From Sternotherus odoratus (taxonomy: Eukaryota > Chordata > Testudines > Kinosternidae): a DNA stretch of 64,000 nucleotides. Both the position numbers and the translations under genes were made by a program. Below are positions 1 through 11,811 of the stretch, one piece after another. The DNA lies in contig JAVMKO010000006.1 in assembly GCA_032164245.1 (NCBI GenBank), forward strand, positions 105,107,310 to 105,171,309. Reading direction: 5' to 3'. Below the pieces are notes generated by a model that was not told the origin of the DNA, ran no database searches, and saw nothing but the letters and a program-made list of their open reading frames with translations. Position 1 is the first letter of the stretch. The number at the start of each line of letters is the position of its first letter.

Positions 1-928
1 TGAGAGCTCTGGGCGTGTCCAGGGGAACGGGCTGAGTACATCAGAGGGACACACAAGATTTGCGGGGTTCGTGCCTGCCCATGGTTAACCCGTACAGAGA
101 AAGTGAGGCCTGACAGGCAGGGCATGTCTCGCCAAAGACTGGTGAATTCAGGTCTAAAGCCAGCACGGACAAGACTTCCTCATGCTAAGGGTAGGTGGAG
201 GTGAGGTGCCTCGCAGCCCTTGATACTCCTGGAAAGTATCACAGGAGAATTTAGCATTTCAGATAAATTTGTCTTTCATCTATTTTGTGGTTAAAATACC
301 TTGAGTAGATTGTAACCCCTTGTTTACTCTAAGGTCAGATGCGCTGAGCCCAGCAAGTTAACAACCTCGCTCACATCTGGTCACTCTTACCTGGTCATCA
401 TGCAACCTGTGTACATTTCCCATTGCTGAGATGCAAACTAGAGTTGAGTGGATTGTTCTGAATAATTTATTCACCCAAAAATGCAGTTTTGCATCACCCA
501 AAGATGCTGGCAGACTTGGGTCAAGCTCAGCTAATAGTTTCAGGGAGGAAATTTTTTCTTCATTTTTTCATTTTCATTTTGACATTTTTGAAACAATGTG
601 TTTCAAGATTTTGTTTTGAAATGATGTTTTGTTTCAGAAAAATAAATGTGTTAGATTTAACTTTTTTAAAAAGGGAGGAGAGGGTAAAAATCTGACAACT
701 CCATGATTTCTTTTGGGGGAGGAGGGAACAAGTTGCTGTTATTTTGGGATTTTTCAGGTCAGCCACAGAACCAAATATATATATATATATAATAATAAAA
801 AATCACCCTGCTCCAATGCAAACTCTCCTGATTTCTGCTGTGGAGGGAAAGGTTTTTGAACTGAGTCAACAGTGAACTTCACCCTTTGGCAATCAAGTTG
901 GCACTATGCTATAGTATTATGCCAACAC
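1..928. other. Intergenic, no gene recognised
   Basis: I see no coding exon or recognisable repeat here apart from a short (AT)n tract at about 775-790. Small open frames are short, AT-rich and lack any family motif. This may be the distal 5' flank of the OR at 1306, but none of the promoter elements of the later OR units is recognisable. Confidence 0.5.
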
Positions 929-1128
929 GTTTTCACTAGGAGGGTGGTGAAGCACTGGAATAGGTTACCTAGGGAGGTGATAGAATCTCCTTCCTTAGAG
1001 GTTTTTAAGGTCAGTCTTGACAAAGCCCTGGCTGGGATGATTTAGTTGGGGACTGGTCCTGCTTTGAGCCGGGAGTTGGACTAGATGACCTCCTGAGGTC
1101 CCTTCCAACTCTGATATTCTATGATTCT
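929..1128 (+). mobile_element. CR1-type LINE 3'-end fragment
   Basis: The + strand reads through a typical CR1 3' segment (gaagcactggaatagg, then gactagatgacctcctgagg) and ends in the CR1-style terminal motif attctatgattct. It is heavily 5'-truncated and has no coding capacity, as is usual for CR1 copies in reptile and bird genomes. It lies about 180 bp upstream of the first OR start. Confidence 0.85.
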
Positions 1129-1305
1129 CCACATCAAAAGAGAAAGAATGAGCCACTCACACATGGGTAAAAATATTCTTACTTTCAATGAACAAGGGAA
1201 TCAACTGCGGTCATTGGTCATGCAGAATTCTAGGGCCTCACACTGTTTTTCATTTATACAGAAATTCCCTCTGTGCATATCTGTCCTCAAAGCCTGGGTG
1301 AAGCA

Positions 1306-2253
1306 ATGGCCCAGAGAAATGACACCGCCGTGACGGAATTCATCCTTGCCGCATTCACTGACCATCCAGAGCTGCAGGTTGCCCTCTTCCTCATATTTCT
1401 GGTGCTGTATGTTCTCACCTTGCTGGGGAATTTGGGGATGATTACCCTAATCTGGAGGGACCCCCGTTTTCACACCCCCATGTATCTCTTGCTCAGCAAC
1501 TTGTCGCTCGTTGACCTTGGCTATTCCTCATCCATCACCCCCCGGGTGCTGGTGAACTTCTCAAGGGAGAGTAAGGCCATTTCCTACGCTGGATGTGCTA
1601 CACAGCTGTATTTTTTTTTCCTCTTTGCCACCAGTGAGTCTTTTCTTCTTGCGGTGATGGCCTATGACCGCTATGTGGCCATCTGTAATCCACTGCTCTA
1701 TAGGCTCATCATATCCAAGAGGTCCTGCATCTGGCTCTTGGCTAGCTCCTACATGGCTGGGGTCGCAAATGCAACCATGTTTACTAGCTGCACCTTCCAG
1801 CTCTCCTTCTGTGGGCCCAATGTAATCGATCATTACTTTTGTGATGTCCTTCCGCTCATGCGGCTCTCCTGCACCGACACTCACACCAATGAAATGCTGC
1901 TTTCTACCTTTGCTGGCTCCATACAACTGACTAGCATATTGATCATCCTCTTCTCCTATCTGTATATTACTGCTGCTATACTGAGGATCCGCTCCACCGA
2001 GGGCAGGCGCAAAGCTTTCTCCACCTGCGCCTCCCACCTGACAGCCGTGGCTATATTCTACGGGACAACGTTCTTTACGTACTTACGGCCCAGTTCCACC
2101 TCCTCACTGGAGCAGGACCAGGTGATCTCTGTGTTCTACACGGTGGTGATCCCCATGCTGAACCCCCTGATCTACAGCCTGCGGAACAAGGAGGTGAAGG
2201 ACGCCCTGGGGAGAATGTTTGAGAGAAGGAATTTCTTTCAGCGACTTCAGTGA
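1306..2253 (+). CDS. Olfactory receptor, class II, OR5/8/9-like (OR1 of cluster)
   Basis: Predicted 315-residue seven-transmembrane odorant receptor that would couple to the olfactory G protein at sensory neuron cilia. Visible hallmarks: N-glycosylation site NDT at residue 5, TM1 GN at 41-42, HTPMY at 56-60, Cys97 paired with the second-loop cysteines 169/179/189, [10 protein letters not shown] at 118-127, SY in TM5, KAFSTC at 236-241, and [12 protein letters not shown] at 283-294. Length is normal for the family. The ATG at 1306 has G at -3 and +4; the frame is open upstream to 1273 but with no earlier ATG. A polypyrimidine-AG acceptor at 1260-1261 would give a 44-nt 5'UTR in the coding exon. 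It differs clearly from the other ORs here (no MEKGNHS start, C-terminus [10 protein letters not shown]), so it is a separate subfamily. The exact human orthologue cannot be assigned by eye. Confidence 0.95.
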   Translation: MAQRNDTAVTEFILAAFTDHPELQVALFLIFLVLYVLTLLGNLGMITLIWRDPRFHTPMYLLLSNLSLVDLGYSSSITPRVLVNFSRESKAISYAGCATQLYFFFLFATSESFLLAVMAYDRYVAICNPLLYRLIISKRSCIWLLASSYMAGVANATMFTSCTFQLSFCGPNVIDHYFCDVLPLMRLSCTDTHTNEMLLSTFAGSIQLTSILIILFSYLYITAAILRIRSTEGRRKAFSTCASHLTAVAIFYGTTFFTYLRPSSTSSLEQDQVISVFYTVVIPMLNPLIYSLRNKEVKDALGRMFERRNFFQRLQ

Positions 2254-2699
2254 ATCATTTGATCATGTTTTGAACTAAAGTGAGAATGTTCTTCGCATTC
2301 CATTCCACTCTATGTAATTTTAGAATGAAAATCAAAACTCTGTGTTCAAGTTTTAAGGATAATGTTTTATAGAGGTGGCGTGGTCCAATAGATCAGATAG
2401 TCAGGAGCCCTGGTGTGACAGATATTGCAACCCCAGGCAGTATACGTGGGACGATCATATTAAATTGCATTATATGAATGGTTTATGTAGGACTGTGTTC
2501 TACTCCAGAGGGGAGGGTTCCCGAAGCTGGGGGGATCCTGGTGGGAGGGGTGATTAAGGCACGTCCCTGAGAAATTCCAAGGGGAGTGGAGTCTCTCTCA
2601 TTTAGGGCCATTAAATATGTAAGCCCCCTGTATAGTATAGCAAGGACACCTGCTTTTAGGTTTCCCTATATTCAGTTTTCACTTCTCTTGGGTGGAAAT
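2254..2699. other. 3' flank of OR1, nothing recognised
   Basis: AT-rich 3' flank without a clear repeat or gene. It shares no obvious sequence with the 3' flanks of the later OR units, in keeping with OR1 being outside the recent duplication. Confidence 0.4.
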
Positions 2700-4165
2700 A
2701 AGAATAGAACAAAAACATAATAAAGGCCATACCGGGTCAGACCAAAGGTCCATCCAGCCCAGTATCCTGTCTACCAACAATGGCCATTGCCAGGTGCCCC
2801 AGAGTGAGTGAACCTAACAGGTAATGATCAAGTGGTCTCTCTCCTGCCATCCATCACCTCCCTCTGACAAACAGAAGCTAGGGACACCATTTCTTACCCA
2901 TCCTGGTTAATAGCCATTAATGGACTTAACCTCCATGAATTTATCCAGTTCTCTTTGAAAGTCTGTTATAGTCCTAGCCTTCACAACCTCCTCAGGGAAA
3001 GAGTTCCATGGGTTGATTGCACTGTGTGAAGAACTTCCTTTTATTTGTTTTAAAAGTGCTTCCCACTAATTTCATTGGGTGGCCCCTAGTTATTATTATG
3101 GAAACAAGTAAATAACTTTTCCTTATTTACCTTCTCCACACCACTCATGGTTTTATATACCTCTATCATATCCCACCTTAGTTTCCTCTTTTCCAAGATG
3201 AAAAGTCCCAGCCTCTTTAATCTCTCCTCAAATGGGATCTGTTCCAAACCCCTAATCATTTAGTTTGAACCTTTTCTAATGCCAGTATTTATTTTCTGAT
3301 ATGTAGTATTCAAGATGTGGGTGCACCGCGGATTCATATAAGGACAAGAATATATCCTCCATTTTATTCTCTATCCCTTTTTCAATTATTCCTAACATCC
3401 TGTTTGCTTTGACTGCCATTGCACACTGTGTGGATGTCTTCAGAGAACTATTGATTTTGATTCCAAGATCTTTTTCCTGATTAGTTGTAACTAAGTTAGC
3501 CCCCATTGTATTGTATGTATACTTGGGGTTATTTTTTCCCATGTACATTACTTTACATTTATCCACATTAAATTTCATTTGCCATTTTGTTGCCTAATTT
3601 TTGCCTAGTTTTCTGTGATCTCTAAAGCTCTTCACAGTCTGCTTTGGTCTTAACTATTTTGAGCAGTTTAGTATCATCTGCAAAGTTTGCCATCTCACTG
3701 TTGACCCCTTTCTCCAGATCATTTATGAATAAATTGAATAGGATTGGTCCTAGGACTGACCACTAGGACTGACCTTTGGAGAACACCCCTCTCCATTCAG
3801 AAAATTTACCATTTATTCCTGGTCCTTTAACCAGTTCTCAGTCCATGAAAGGATCTTCCCTCTTATCCCATGACAACCTCATCAAAGGCTTTCTGGAAAT
3901 TTAAGTACACTATGTCCACTAGATCCCCTTTATCCACATGTTTGTTGACCTCTTCAAAGAGTTCTAATAGATTAGTAAGACATGATTTCCCTTTACAGAA
4001 GCCAGGCTGACTTTTGCCCAATACTTTATTTTATTCTTTGCTATTTTTTTAAGTAATTTGCCTGGTACTGATGTTAGAAAGATGCATCTCTCTCCCTCTT
4101 GACTGGGGTTTTAGAGGGTCTGCCATTCCCCATCTACATTTTCAATTCCTCAGCAAGCCAGACTG
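2700..4165 (-). mobile_element. CR1-like LINE, decayed, with reverse transcriptase remnants
   Basis: Read on the minus strand this is the 3' half of a non-LTR retrotransposon. Reverse transcriptase traces appear in order: a QKAFDEV-type block (about 3881-3895), the catalytic FADD box (3673-3684), then an open stretch at 3276-3578 beginning MKFNVDKCKVMYMG and containing STQCAMAVKANRMLGI, typical of the RT C-terminal part of CR1-group elements. A non-coding 3' region follows down to about 2700. Stops between the blocks show it is dead. The endonuclease domain is absent, so the copy is 5'-truncated near 4165. Assignment to CR1 rather than L2 is by general resemblance. Confidence 0.8.
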
Positions 4166-4454
4166 CTTAACTTTTCTCCTTAGAGATATAAGTGGAATTA
4201 CACAGTTTTCTAAGTTACCACACCACTTTGTTTAAGCAAGAAAATTCATTCTCAAGAGGGAAGCATTATAGAGAAAACATTAAAAGCATGAAAAGAACCT
4301 ACATGCCTGTGAATAACCTCACCAGAGATCACCCCAACAAGGGCTCTGGGTGCTTTCAAACCTTGCCAGCAAGGGTTTTTCCTATGGTTACAAGCTCACA
4401 ACACCTTTTGTTCAGAACACACACCGAGACTGGGCCATGTCCTTCCTAACCTTC

Positions 4455-5192
4455 TGTCACAGAGCGCCCGTGCAATGGTCTGGAACCGCTCCCTAGGAAG
4501 CCAGACCGGACTCCTGGTGGAGGGCCCCTTCTCCGTACACAGCCTGTTTCCCAGGCCAGGAGCTTCACGGGTACCCACTTCCACCTTGCCTGGGTGGGGT
4601 CCTGGGGGAGCCCATGGGTTCTGCACCCCAAATCCACAGTCAAACGTGACTCTCAGCCAGCCAGCAAAATAGACGGTTTATTTGAGATGTCAGGAACACC
4701 ATCCAACTCACAGCTTCTCAGTCTCAACAGGGTCCCTCAGTCAGGCCTTTCCAGGGAGTGCCAGGAGGTGAGACCCAGATTCTGGGCTCCTGCTTTTTCC
4801 CCAGGTTTATTCAATGACTTCCATCTGGTCTAACACAGACCATGCAGCCAGCGAGCGTGAGCCCTCAGCTGGATCCATCTTGGGCCAGAGAGCGAGATCG
4901 CTCCTCTCTCCCTTCCCAGCTAGACCCAGACTGACTACTTCCCAAACAGCCCCTCCTCTTCCTTCCTTTGTCCCTTGTCTGGTTTCCCGGGCTTCAGGTA
5001 TCACCTGACCTCCCTCCAACAGGTTCAGCTGACCTCCCTCCCCCACTTCAGGTCAGGTTACAGCTTCACCTTTTAACACCTGCAGTGGCTTTGCTTTGCA
5101 TGAGCTACACATTCCTTTCCCTCCACATAGACACTCAAGTAATGCATAGGGGAAACTGAGGCACGCACACACAGTACTTCCACTTTGTCACA
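4455..5192 (-). mobile_element. Solo LTR of an endogenous retrovirus, 738 bp
   Basis: The block starts TGTCACAG, ends TTGTCACA (TG...CA ends), and is flanked by a perfect 5-bp target duplication CCTTC (4450-4454 and 5193-5197). On the minus strand there are AATAAA signals (about 4680 and 4805), which sets the orientation. There is no internal gag/pol sequence, so it is a solo LTR left by recombination. Short open frames inside it are shadows. Confidence 0.85.
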
Positions 5193-7600
5193 CCTTCCCA
5201 GGAAGGATTGAGGGAACCCTTAGAGAGGTCCTCTCTTTTTGGAGCACTAGAAATAAGGCTCTGAATCAGCTTTATCTAAGTCTATTTAACTCAATGTTCC
5301 TCCTTTGTCTATTGACCCTTGAAGAAACCATTTTGAACAAATATATGTACCCTTCTCTCCAGGTGGTGGTAGCTCTTTGGAGATATGTTACACCTTGAGT
5401 GAATTTGCCTCTCCAACCTGTTTTTAATTTTTGTAGGGTGGTAGTCCTCTTGTCCCATGGAATTAAATACAGCCCCTAACACACCATGATACATATATTG
5501 AGTTCAAAAAGGTTTCACAAAATTCTGTAAGGTTTGTGCAGGATATTGTGGGAAATTATCATCAGAGGGTCTATTGATAGACAAGGATAGACAAGATAAG
5601 TGAGATATCTTGTATTGGACCAGCTTCTATTGGGGAGAAAAAGCTTTCCATCTCTACAGAGCCCTTCTTCAGAACTGGGAAAGGGTCTATAGGACAGAGA
5701 AAGAGTGTATCAGAAGCCAAGGTTCCTGGATTCTATACCCAGGTCTAAGAGGATCTAGTGGGTTAGAGAAAACAGGCTTCACACCCATTCTGCTTCTGGA
5801 TCTCCCTCCTAGGAGTGATAACAGCCTCTCTTAAAGTTCTCTTCATAGAGGACAGAAACCAGGAATTCTAGCCCCAGACATCTCTGCCTCCACCAGACCC
5901 TACTCCCCAGCCAAAACTAGGAACAGAACACAGAAGCCTTAACTCTCAGCCCTCCCTACAAAAGCCCACTCTAGCAGATATAATCTATTAAGCAGCCCAA
6001 CACTCTTCCTTAAGACAATCTATAAACACAGTCCTACCCTACAAACAAACTCCAACTCTCTCTCTAAAGAAAAACACTACTGCCTGAGCATGGTCTTTTA
6101 TAAAGAGAGGCAGAGTCAGGCTATTTGTGGGTGGGGCTGGAGGGCCTTAGCTCCACCTTAGAGGCGCTCCTATATTAAGGGCACTCCAGCAAACACCCAC
6201 CCTTTAGAGGGAAGGTATTTGAGAGAGCACAATGTCCTAAGTCCTTGTTATTATGAGGGGAGAGGAGGGGAGGGTTGATTGAGGATTCATTTACTGGGTT
6301 GTAATCCCAGGACCTCATCTAGACATTACCTTGTGGGATTGGAGGGAGAATAATGCATTGGGAGCTGAATGCAGTTGATATGAAAGAGCATGGTTCTCTT
6401 TTCTTGAATACATAATTAATCTGTGGAACTTCCTACTTCAGGATTTTAACCCCCCCCACACACACACACACACCCCATCCTGTGGTTCACCTATCCTGTT
6501 CTCTCAATGTTTCTGTGTTAATTCACTCTCACCAGCTGATTCCTCTCAGTCATCAAGCACCCTCTTTGTTTTGGAGCCAAAATCCAACTCTATTGCTGCC
6601 CTAGGACATGTTTCCTTGATTCCTCTTAGCCTGCTACTCTCTCTTTCTTTTTGATAGTCCTAGCAAGAGCTGGCAGGAGGGTGGTGTCAGGCTAGGGTGG
6701 CCAACATTGTATTTCAAAAATAAGGGACTGTTTTCATAGCACCTCTTCCCCACCTTTTCTCCCAGTATTATTATCATCAATAGTTCAATAATGCTACCAA
6801 TAATAAGCAGAGATACACCTACCTTCACCAGGGGTATTTCTTGGTGCTTTTTGCAGTTCTCAGCAGCTCCTAATCTTGTTGTAAAGAGGTGAAAACAGAT
6901 GGGACATTGTAATAAGGGATTGCAGGCAACCCTGTGTGAGGAGAGCAGGTCAGAGTGGGGTTTCTACAGGCAGGAGGTGGGGAGGTACTGGTTTCTGACA
7001 AGGGGATACTGGAAATAGGGTATGGGGAACCTTTCCCTTCCAGGGAATTCTAGTTCCAATCTGACCTCAGGCCAGGGGGCTAGCTGTCTTGGGGCAGGGG
7101 AAGGTCTGGGAATGGCATAGAGGATCTCTCCCCTCTAGGCCCCTGAATCTGTTACACGGTGCTTAATGAGTTGAAGGTTCTCAGCCCAGTGTGTAGGTCA
7201 AATGTGTCCACCTCCTAAAATTCACCACAGTTGGTACCAACTGGCCCCCTCACTCACAACCTCAGAGGGGAGGCTGGAGGGCTGAACAAGGCCATAGAGA
7301 CTGAGCTCCCTCTTCCCCAGTGCTAGAGGTGACAGAGAGGCCTCCTAGCTTCTCCTTTTACTGGCCACAAGAATCAGCAGGGCTGTGTGAGGAAACCTTT
7401 GTGGTTTTGATGGCCTGGAGGCCCTGCTGAGGTTGGTTAAGAGCAGCTGTGGTGATTTGGAGTGGTTAATTGACAAGTGATTGGCCCTGGAGGAAGGAGA
7501 GGCTACCCGACAGGCGGTGTTCCTATGACTACAACTCCTTGTAGATTAGAGTTGTTTGAGGCAAATGTTTAGGGCCTGAGATTTGCACTCTCTACTAGGA
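5193..7600. other. Intergenic, mixed old repeats
   Basis: No gene is visible. About 5585-5700 resembles a dispersed reptile repeat (cttgtattggaccagcttct ... cccttcttcagaactggg). About 5700-5890 carries degenerate tRNA-like pieces (cctggattctataccc) similar to the array at 7620. A C-run followed by (CA)n lies at 6450-6474. The remainder has no recognisable feature. Confidence 0.45.
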
Positions 7601-7619
7601 AATGGGAGGAGAATAAGCT

Positions 7620-7930
7620 TCAGACAGGAATCCTGGGTTCTAGTCCCAGCTCTGGGAGAAGCGTGGGGTCTTCTGGGGTGGGACAGGGCTGGGAACCAGG
7701 ACTTCTGGGGTGGGGTGAAGTGAAGGGAGTCAGGAGTCCTGATTTCTATCTGCAGCTTGGGAAAGGAAGTTTCCTGGATTTGATCAGGAGAGTGGGGAGC
7801 CAGAACTCCTGGGTTCTACTCCTGGTTCTGGGAGGAGAGTGGGGTCTAGTGGTTCGAGAAGCAGGGAGGAGGAGATAACCTGGTTGTCAGGACTCCTGGG
7901 TTCCATTCCCAGCTCTGGGAGGAGAATCTA
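7620..7930 (+). repeat. Degenerate tandem array of tRNA-like units
   Basis: About five imperfect units repeat the theme 'gactcctgggttctantccc agctctgggagg', with the best copies near 7624, 7800 and 7888 and weaker ones near 7697 and 7730. The segment tctagtggttcgagaagcag (about 7846) resembles a pol III A box, and gggttctagtccc a B box. This suggests tandem amplification of a tRNA-derived SINE. No unit could fold as a functional tRNA. Confidence 0.6.
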
Positions 7931-8660
7931 GGGGTATCTGCATTTCCACACGGCTGGGCCAGTCTCACAGGGTGGGAAAGGGGGGCAGTTGTGGCATGAG
8001 GCTGATTCCTGTGCAGACCAGGTGTGGAGTTTTTTGTGGTGCTTCTCTTGCTGTGTAGAGGAGAATGAACTCTGAGTAGCTTTGGGGCCTGAGCTGGGGG
8101 GCGGAGTCTGGATCACGCAAGGACATTGTTTCCTCTGTGGTGATCAAGCTCTGGGCCCTGCTCGATCCCAGGATCCCCGAGGGAGGGTCCAGCAAGCAAA
8201 GCTCTGTGGTGGGGTGAGCAGGAAAAGGGGTGATTCACCCATCCGGGCCTGGGCTTCCCAGGTTTGGGGCCCTGAGCCACTTTGCTGTGTGAAACATGTA
8301 GTTTTGCGGTGGGAGGGGTGGGGATTCTAGGGCAGAGCACAAAGGGTTAACCCCTCCCCCGAATTGGGAGCATGTTTAATCCCTGAGTGGTGGGGGAAAG
8401 GGGGTACTCTTGGTCTGTAAGGGGTTACGGTTTGGGTGCTGGAGAGGAAGGTGCCATGCATGGGTTTGGGGAAAGCCACCTAGCCTACAGGAATGGGTTT
8501 AGGTTCTGGGATATAGGGCCTCTGCTCTGTTATGGGGGCCTCTGATCTGGGGGGGGCACTGGCTGGCTCAGAGGCATGGGGAATGGGACACAGGGCCTTT
8601 CCCCTGCAATGCCTCCTAGCTCTGATCCAGTCTGGGGGCAGAGGGGCTGGCTGGCTGAGG
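7931..8660. other. Intergenic GC-rich stretch
   Basis: G-rich sequence with open frames on both strands that look like composition effects. I recognise no protein motif, RNA gene or mobile element. Confidence 0.35.
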
Positions 8661-9881
8661 GGAGCAAGAAATGGGGGGGTGTCACAAGCACCTGGAGGAC
8701 AATCGACAGGCTGTCCTGTCCTGTGTAGTCCTGTACCTTGGGGAAAACAAACAGCTGCAGGGGTCCCCTATATTCAACACTGTCCCCACATTTTCCACAG
8801 GCTGGGTTCATCCTGGAAGTTATCTCACTGCTGGGGGTGACCTGGGAAGCAAGGGGGGGGTGTCTTCTGCAACAATGCAGATTCCGCCCTGCTAATTTCA
8901 ATGAATGTTTGCAATGTCTTTGAAACATATTCAGATTTTAATGATGCACCGTGGACCCACTTTAACCACACTTCCAAACTTGCTCCCAAGTTACGCAATC
9001 CCAGCTTGGCAGCTTGACAGTTACAAACTTTCTAATCATGCCCATCAGGAGCTTATTAAAATGGTCAGTAGCTAATAGCATTTCTGCAGAGTTGGGTCAA
9101 TTACACTAAATAGTTCACCTCAGGTCCTGAGAGGGAGGCACCTGGAAGTGTCACCTCCCTAGAATTTTAATTTCTGTTTTGTTGCCAGAGCCAGGGTGAT
9201 TATTTTGAACCAGCAGAATCTCCAAAGTGCATTACCTTGTTCCTCATTATGGAATTAAAGAAATTACCAGCACAGAATTCCCTAAGTGGGAACATACAGA
9301 GAGAGAAACTAATTATTTGATTTGTAACTGCAAAAATGCACAGAAGATACATTTGAAATTCAAAAGTGTTGTTCCAGGGACTATATTAGTATCAGTCAAA
9401 TATTACTATTAATTCTGCTAATGTCAGGCCTACATATCCACCTCTCTATAGCCCACATGCCCTGTGCCCAGAACTTGTAAATCAGGACAGACACATCTTG
9501 ACTGGATGCACATTAATGTCATGGGGAAACAGTGAAAGAATATGGACAGGATAAACATGTATTAAACTGAAACTGCTATCACAGCCACAGGTTACGAAAA
9601 AGGCTCTCCCACGGGATAGAATCATTCCCTTTGCTGCAGGAATGATTGGAATATTCTGACCTGTGGCATGCAGGACATGAGACTATCTGATAATCATGAC
9701 CTTTTCTGGCCTTAAAATCTATGGACCCATGTACTGATTTAATTTCCTGTTTAAAAATAACGCAAAGAGAAGCCTCTGGGTTCAGAGCTACTTGGGTGAA
9801 TTCAGAACAGAATAAAAAAAATTAAAACCAGTTGCTAAAGGCAGAAAAGAACATTTTGCAAATCCACCCACTCCCCAGATA
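8660..9881 (+). repeat. Segmental duplicate, copy 1 (partner at 23690-24790)
   Basis: The two intervals run colinearly, for example 'ccacattttccacaggctgg', 'tgtttgcaatgtctttgaaa' and 'ccagagccagggtgatta' occur in the same order. Similarity resumes after the hAT element at about 11000-11090 and pairs with about 25055-25140. No known gene is recognised in it: an open frame in one copy is not preserved in the other, so it is treated as non-coding duplicated sequence. Confidence 0.75.
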
Positions 9882-9889
9882 GCCTAGCA

Positions 9890-10992
9890 CAGGGGTGGGC
9901 AAACGTTTTGGCTCGAGGACCAAATTGGTTTCAAAATTGTGTGGAGGGCCGGGTAGGGAAGTCTATGCCTCCCCAAACAGCCTGGTGTGGTAAGGGGACT
10001 TTCAAGGGGTCCCCAAATGCGGATTCTGTCCAGCCGCTTTTGCCCCGAATAATCAGCGATTAGACAGCAGGGTCAAGGGTTAAAACTTAAGCTTTTATTC
10101 AGCGCGCTGAAGGTTGTCCACCAAAAATAGGGCAACAACAACCCCGAATATCAGAACTTGGCACATATTTAGAGCATACAGATTTACATATTCATTAGGC
10201 TCATTGATTATTCATCTATACCCTTACATAGTTAAGCTATATATAAACCGGAACTTCAATAGTTTTAAGATCCCCCAATCTTTATCTAGTTTCGTAACAG
10301 TTTCAAGGCTTACCCCTTGAAGGTCATTCTGTTCTCCACACGTCAACAACAAATACCCAAACCAGGTGTCTTATCTCAGTTAGTATAGGAGACTATACTC
10401 CTCTTTTTTCCCAGGGCTGTTTATCTATTATACTCAAGGTCTGCCAGCTTTTCTCAGTCAGCAGTTCGAGCTTACCCAGAGTGCTTTATGCCTTAACCAC
10501 AGTCTAGCTAACTGAGCAACTGAGTTTCTGTGTATGTCTCTCATTACTTTTGCTCATTACAACATAGGGTGAAGCTGTTTACAACACTGGTCCCACCCGC
10601 TATTCAACCCCCACTCACTTTCCACCCCTCAGAACCTCCAACTGATCCGACCCCTCACCCCTGGCTCCTTGTCTCCTGACTGCCCCCTCCTGAGACCTCC
10701 TCACCCTAACCACCACCCCCGGGACCCCACCGCCTATCTAAGCCCCACCTCCTGCTCCTTGCTTGCCGCACCCAGCCCAGCGGGGCCTGCAGCTCACTGT
10801 GCTCAGCCTGATTCTCCTGCCTGGGACAGCAGGACCATGCCTTGCCGCGCTCTGACCCAGAACGGCGGGGCCTGCGGCTTGCTGCACTTGGCCCGGTGCC
10901 ACTGGCCCCATTCCCCCGACTGGAGCTTGTGGGCAGATAAAAATGGCCTGCAGGCCGTATGTGGCCCCCGGGCCATAGTTTGCCCACCCCTA
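9890..10992. mobile_element. hAT-type non-autonomous DNA transposon
   Basis: Inverted ends CAGGGGTGGGCAAAC and GTTTGCCCACCCCTA, flanked by a perfect 8-bp target duplication GCCTAGCA (9882-9889 and 10993-11000), which is the hAT signature. After subtracting the LTR nested at 9986-10586 the element is about 0.5 kb and has no transposase. It interrupts the duplicated segment and is absent from the partner copy near 24790. Confidence 0.88.
9986..10586 (-). mobile_element. Solo LTR nested inside the hAT element, 601 bp
   Basis: The block runs from TGTGGTAAGG to TTTACAACA and is bracketed by a 4-bp duplication CTGG (9982-9985 and 10587-10590). On the minus strand a TATATA-like box (near 10240) and AATAAA (near 10095) are in LTR order. 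It lies wholly within the hAT element, so it is the younger insertion. Confidence 0.75.
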
Positions 10993-11085
10993 GCCTAGCA
11001 TTTTGGGTGCCTGTGGCAGGGCAGGGAGGGGAGCTGTAGTGGGGCAAACACACAATTTGGAGGCTGGGGACTGGCTAGAGCAACG

Positions 11086-11143
11086 CTTAGTGTGTTAGCC
11101 TGTTAGATGAGACACTTAGTGTGTTAGCCTGTTAGATGAGACT
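11086..11143 (+). repeat. 29-bp direct tandem duplication
   Basis: The unit cttagtgtgttagcctgtta... occurs twice with a 29-bp period, at 11086 and 11115, immediately before the truncated DNA transposon. It marks a local rearrangement at the start of OR unit A. Confidence 0.8.
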
Positions 11144-11467
11144 TAACGTTGTAGTTATCTTCCTGAAAAATGTGACTTTAAGCAAAATGGTGGTAAGCAA
11201 CTCCAATTTCCCCATAAGAATTAATGTAAATAGTGGGTGTTGGGTTCCACGGAATTTTTTTTTGCGAGACAAAAGGCACTTTATACATTTAAAACAAGCA
11301 ATTCCATACAGGTTTAAATTTCTGAAACAATGTTAAAGAAATAGTTTAATACTACAATCATCATTGTTGAATAGGAAGCAATGGGTGGTGTCCCCGTCTA
11401 ACCCCCCACGGGCACAGCCCAGTGATACTACAGACAATGAGGAAGGCAAGGAAGCTGAAGGTGCTGT
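11140..11467 (+). mobile_element. Mariner-like MITE, 5' part only
   Basis: It matches the left part of the complete element at 52775 (acttaacgttgtag, ccccataagaattaatgtaa, aggcacttta). It lacks the first bases and the whole right half, and joins unit sequence at ctgtag/gtctctgttta. The same junction occurs at about 18245, so the truncation predates duplication of units A and B. Confidence 0.7.
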
Positions 11468-11811
11468 AGGTCTCTGTTTAATCTTTAGATATGAAATTAG
11501 GCAGAGGATCCATTTCTTTGTTTAAGACAGACCAGTTTTCCAGACTCAGTTTGGAAGATGTATTAGTAACATGATATAGTGTCATCATAGAACTTCACGT
11601 ACATTATCAATAAAATATTTTAATATTTTTCTATGAGAGCATGACCATTTCTAGTTGACTCATAGATTTATTTATAATCCTAAAACTGAGCTCTATGTGA
11701 AGGTAATATGCATGCAAGAAGGACAGTTCATGAACAGCAAAAGTTTGTAGCATAGTGTGGTCTCCTCCCTCCTCTGGTCACCACGTAGTCTCAGACAGAA
11801 ATGAGTGAATA

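Noticed and set aside
1273..1305. N-terminal extension of the first OR
   Set aside because: The frame is open upstream but begins with GTG; the first ATG, with good context, is at 1306 and gives a normal OR N-terminus.
1561..2037. 158-codon minus-strand frame inside OR1
   Set aside because: Antisense shadow of the OR coding sequence; similar antisense frames recur in all the sister ORs.
8530..8928. Overlapping frames on both strands in GC-rich DNA
   Set aside because: Composition-driven; frames in the partner copy are disrupted.
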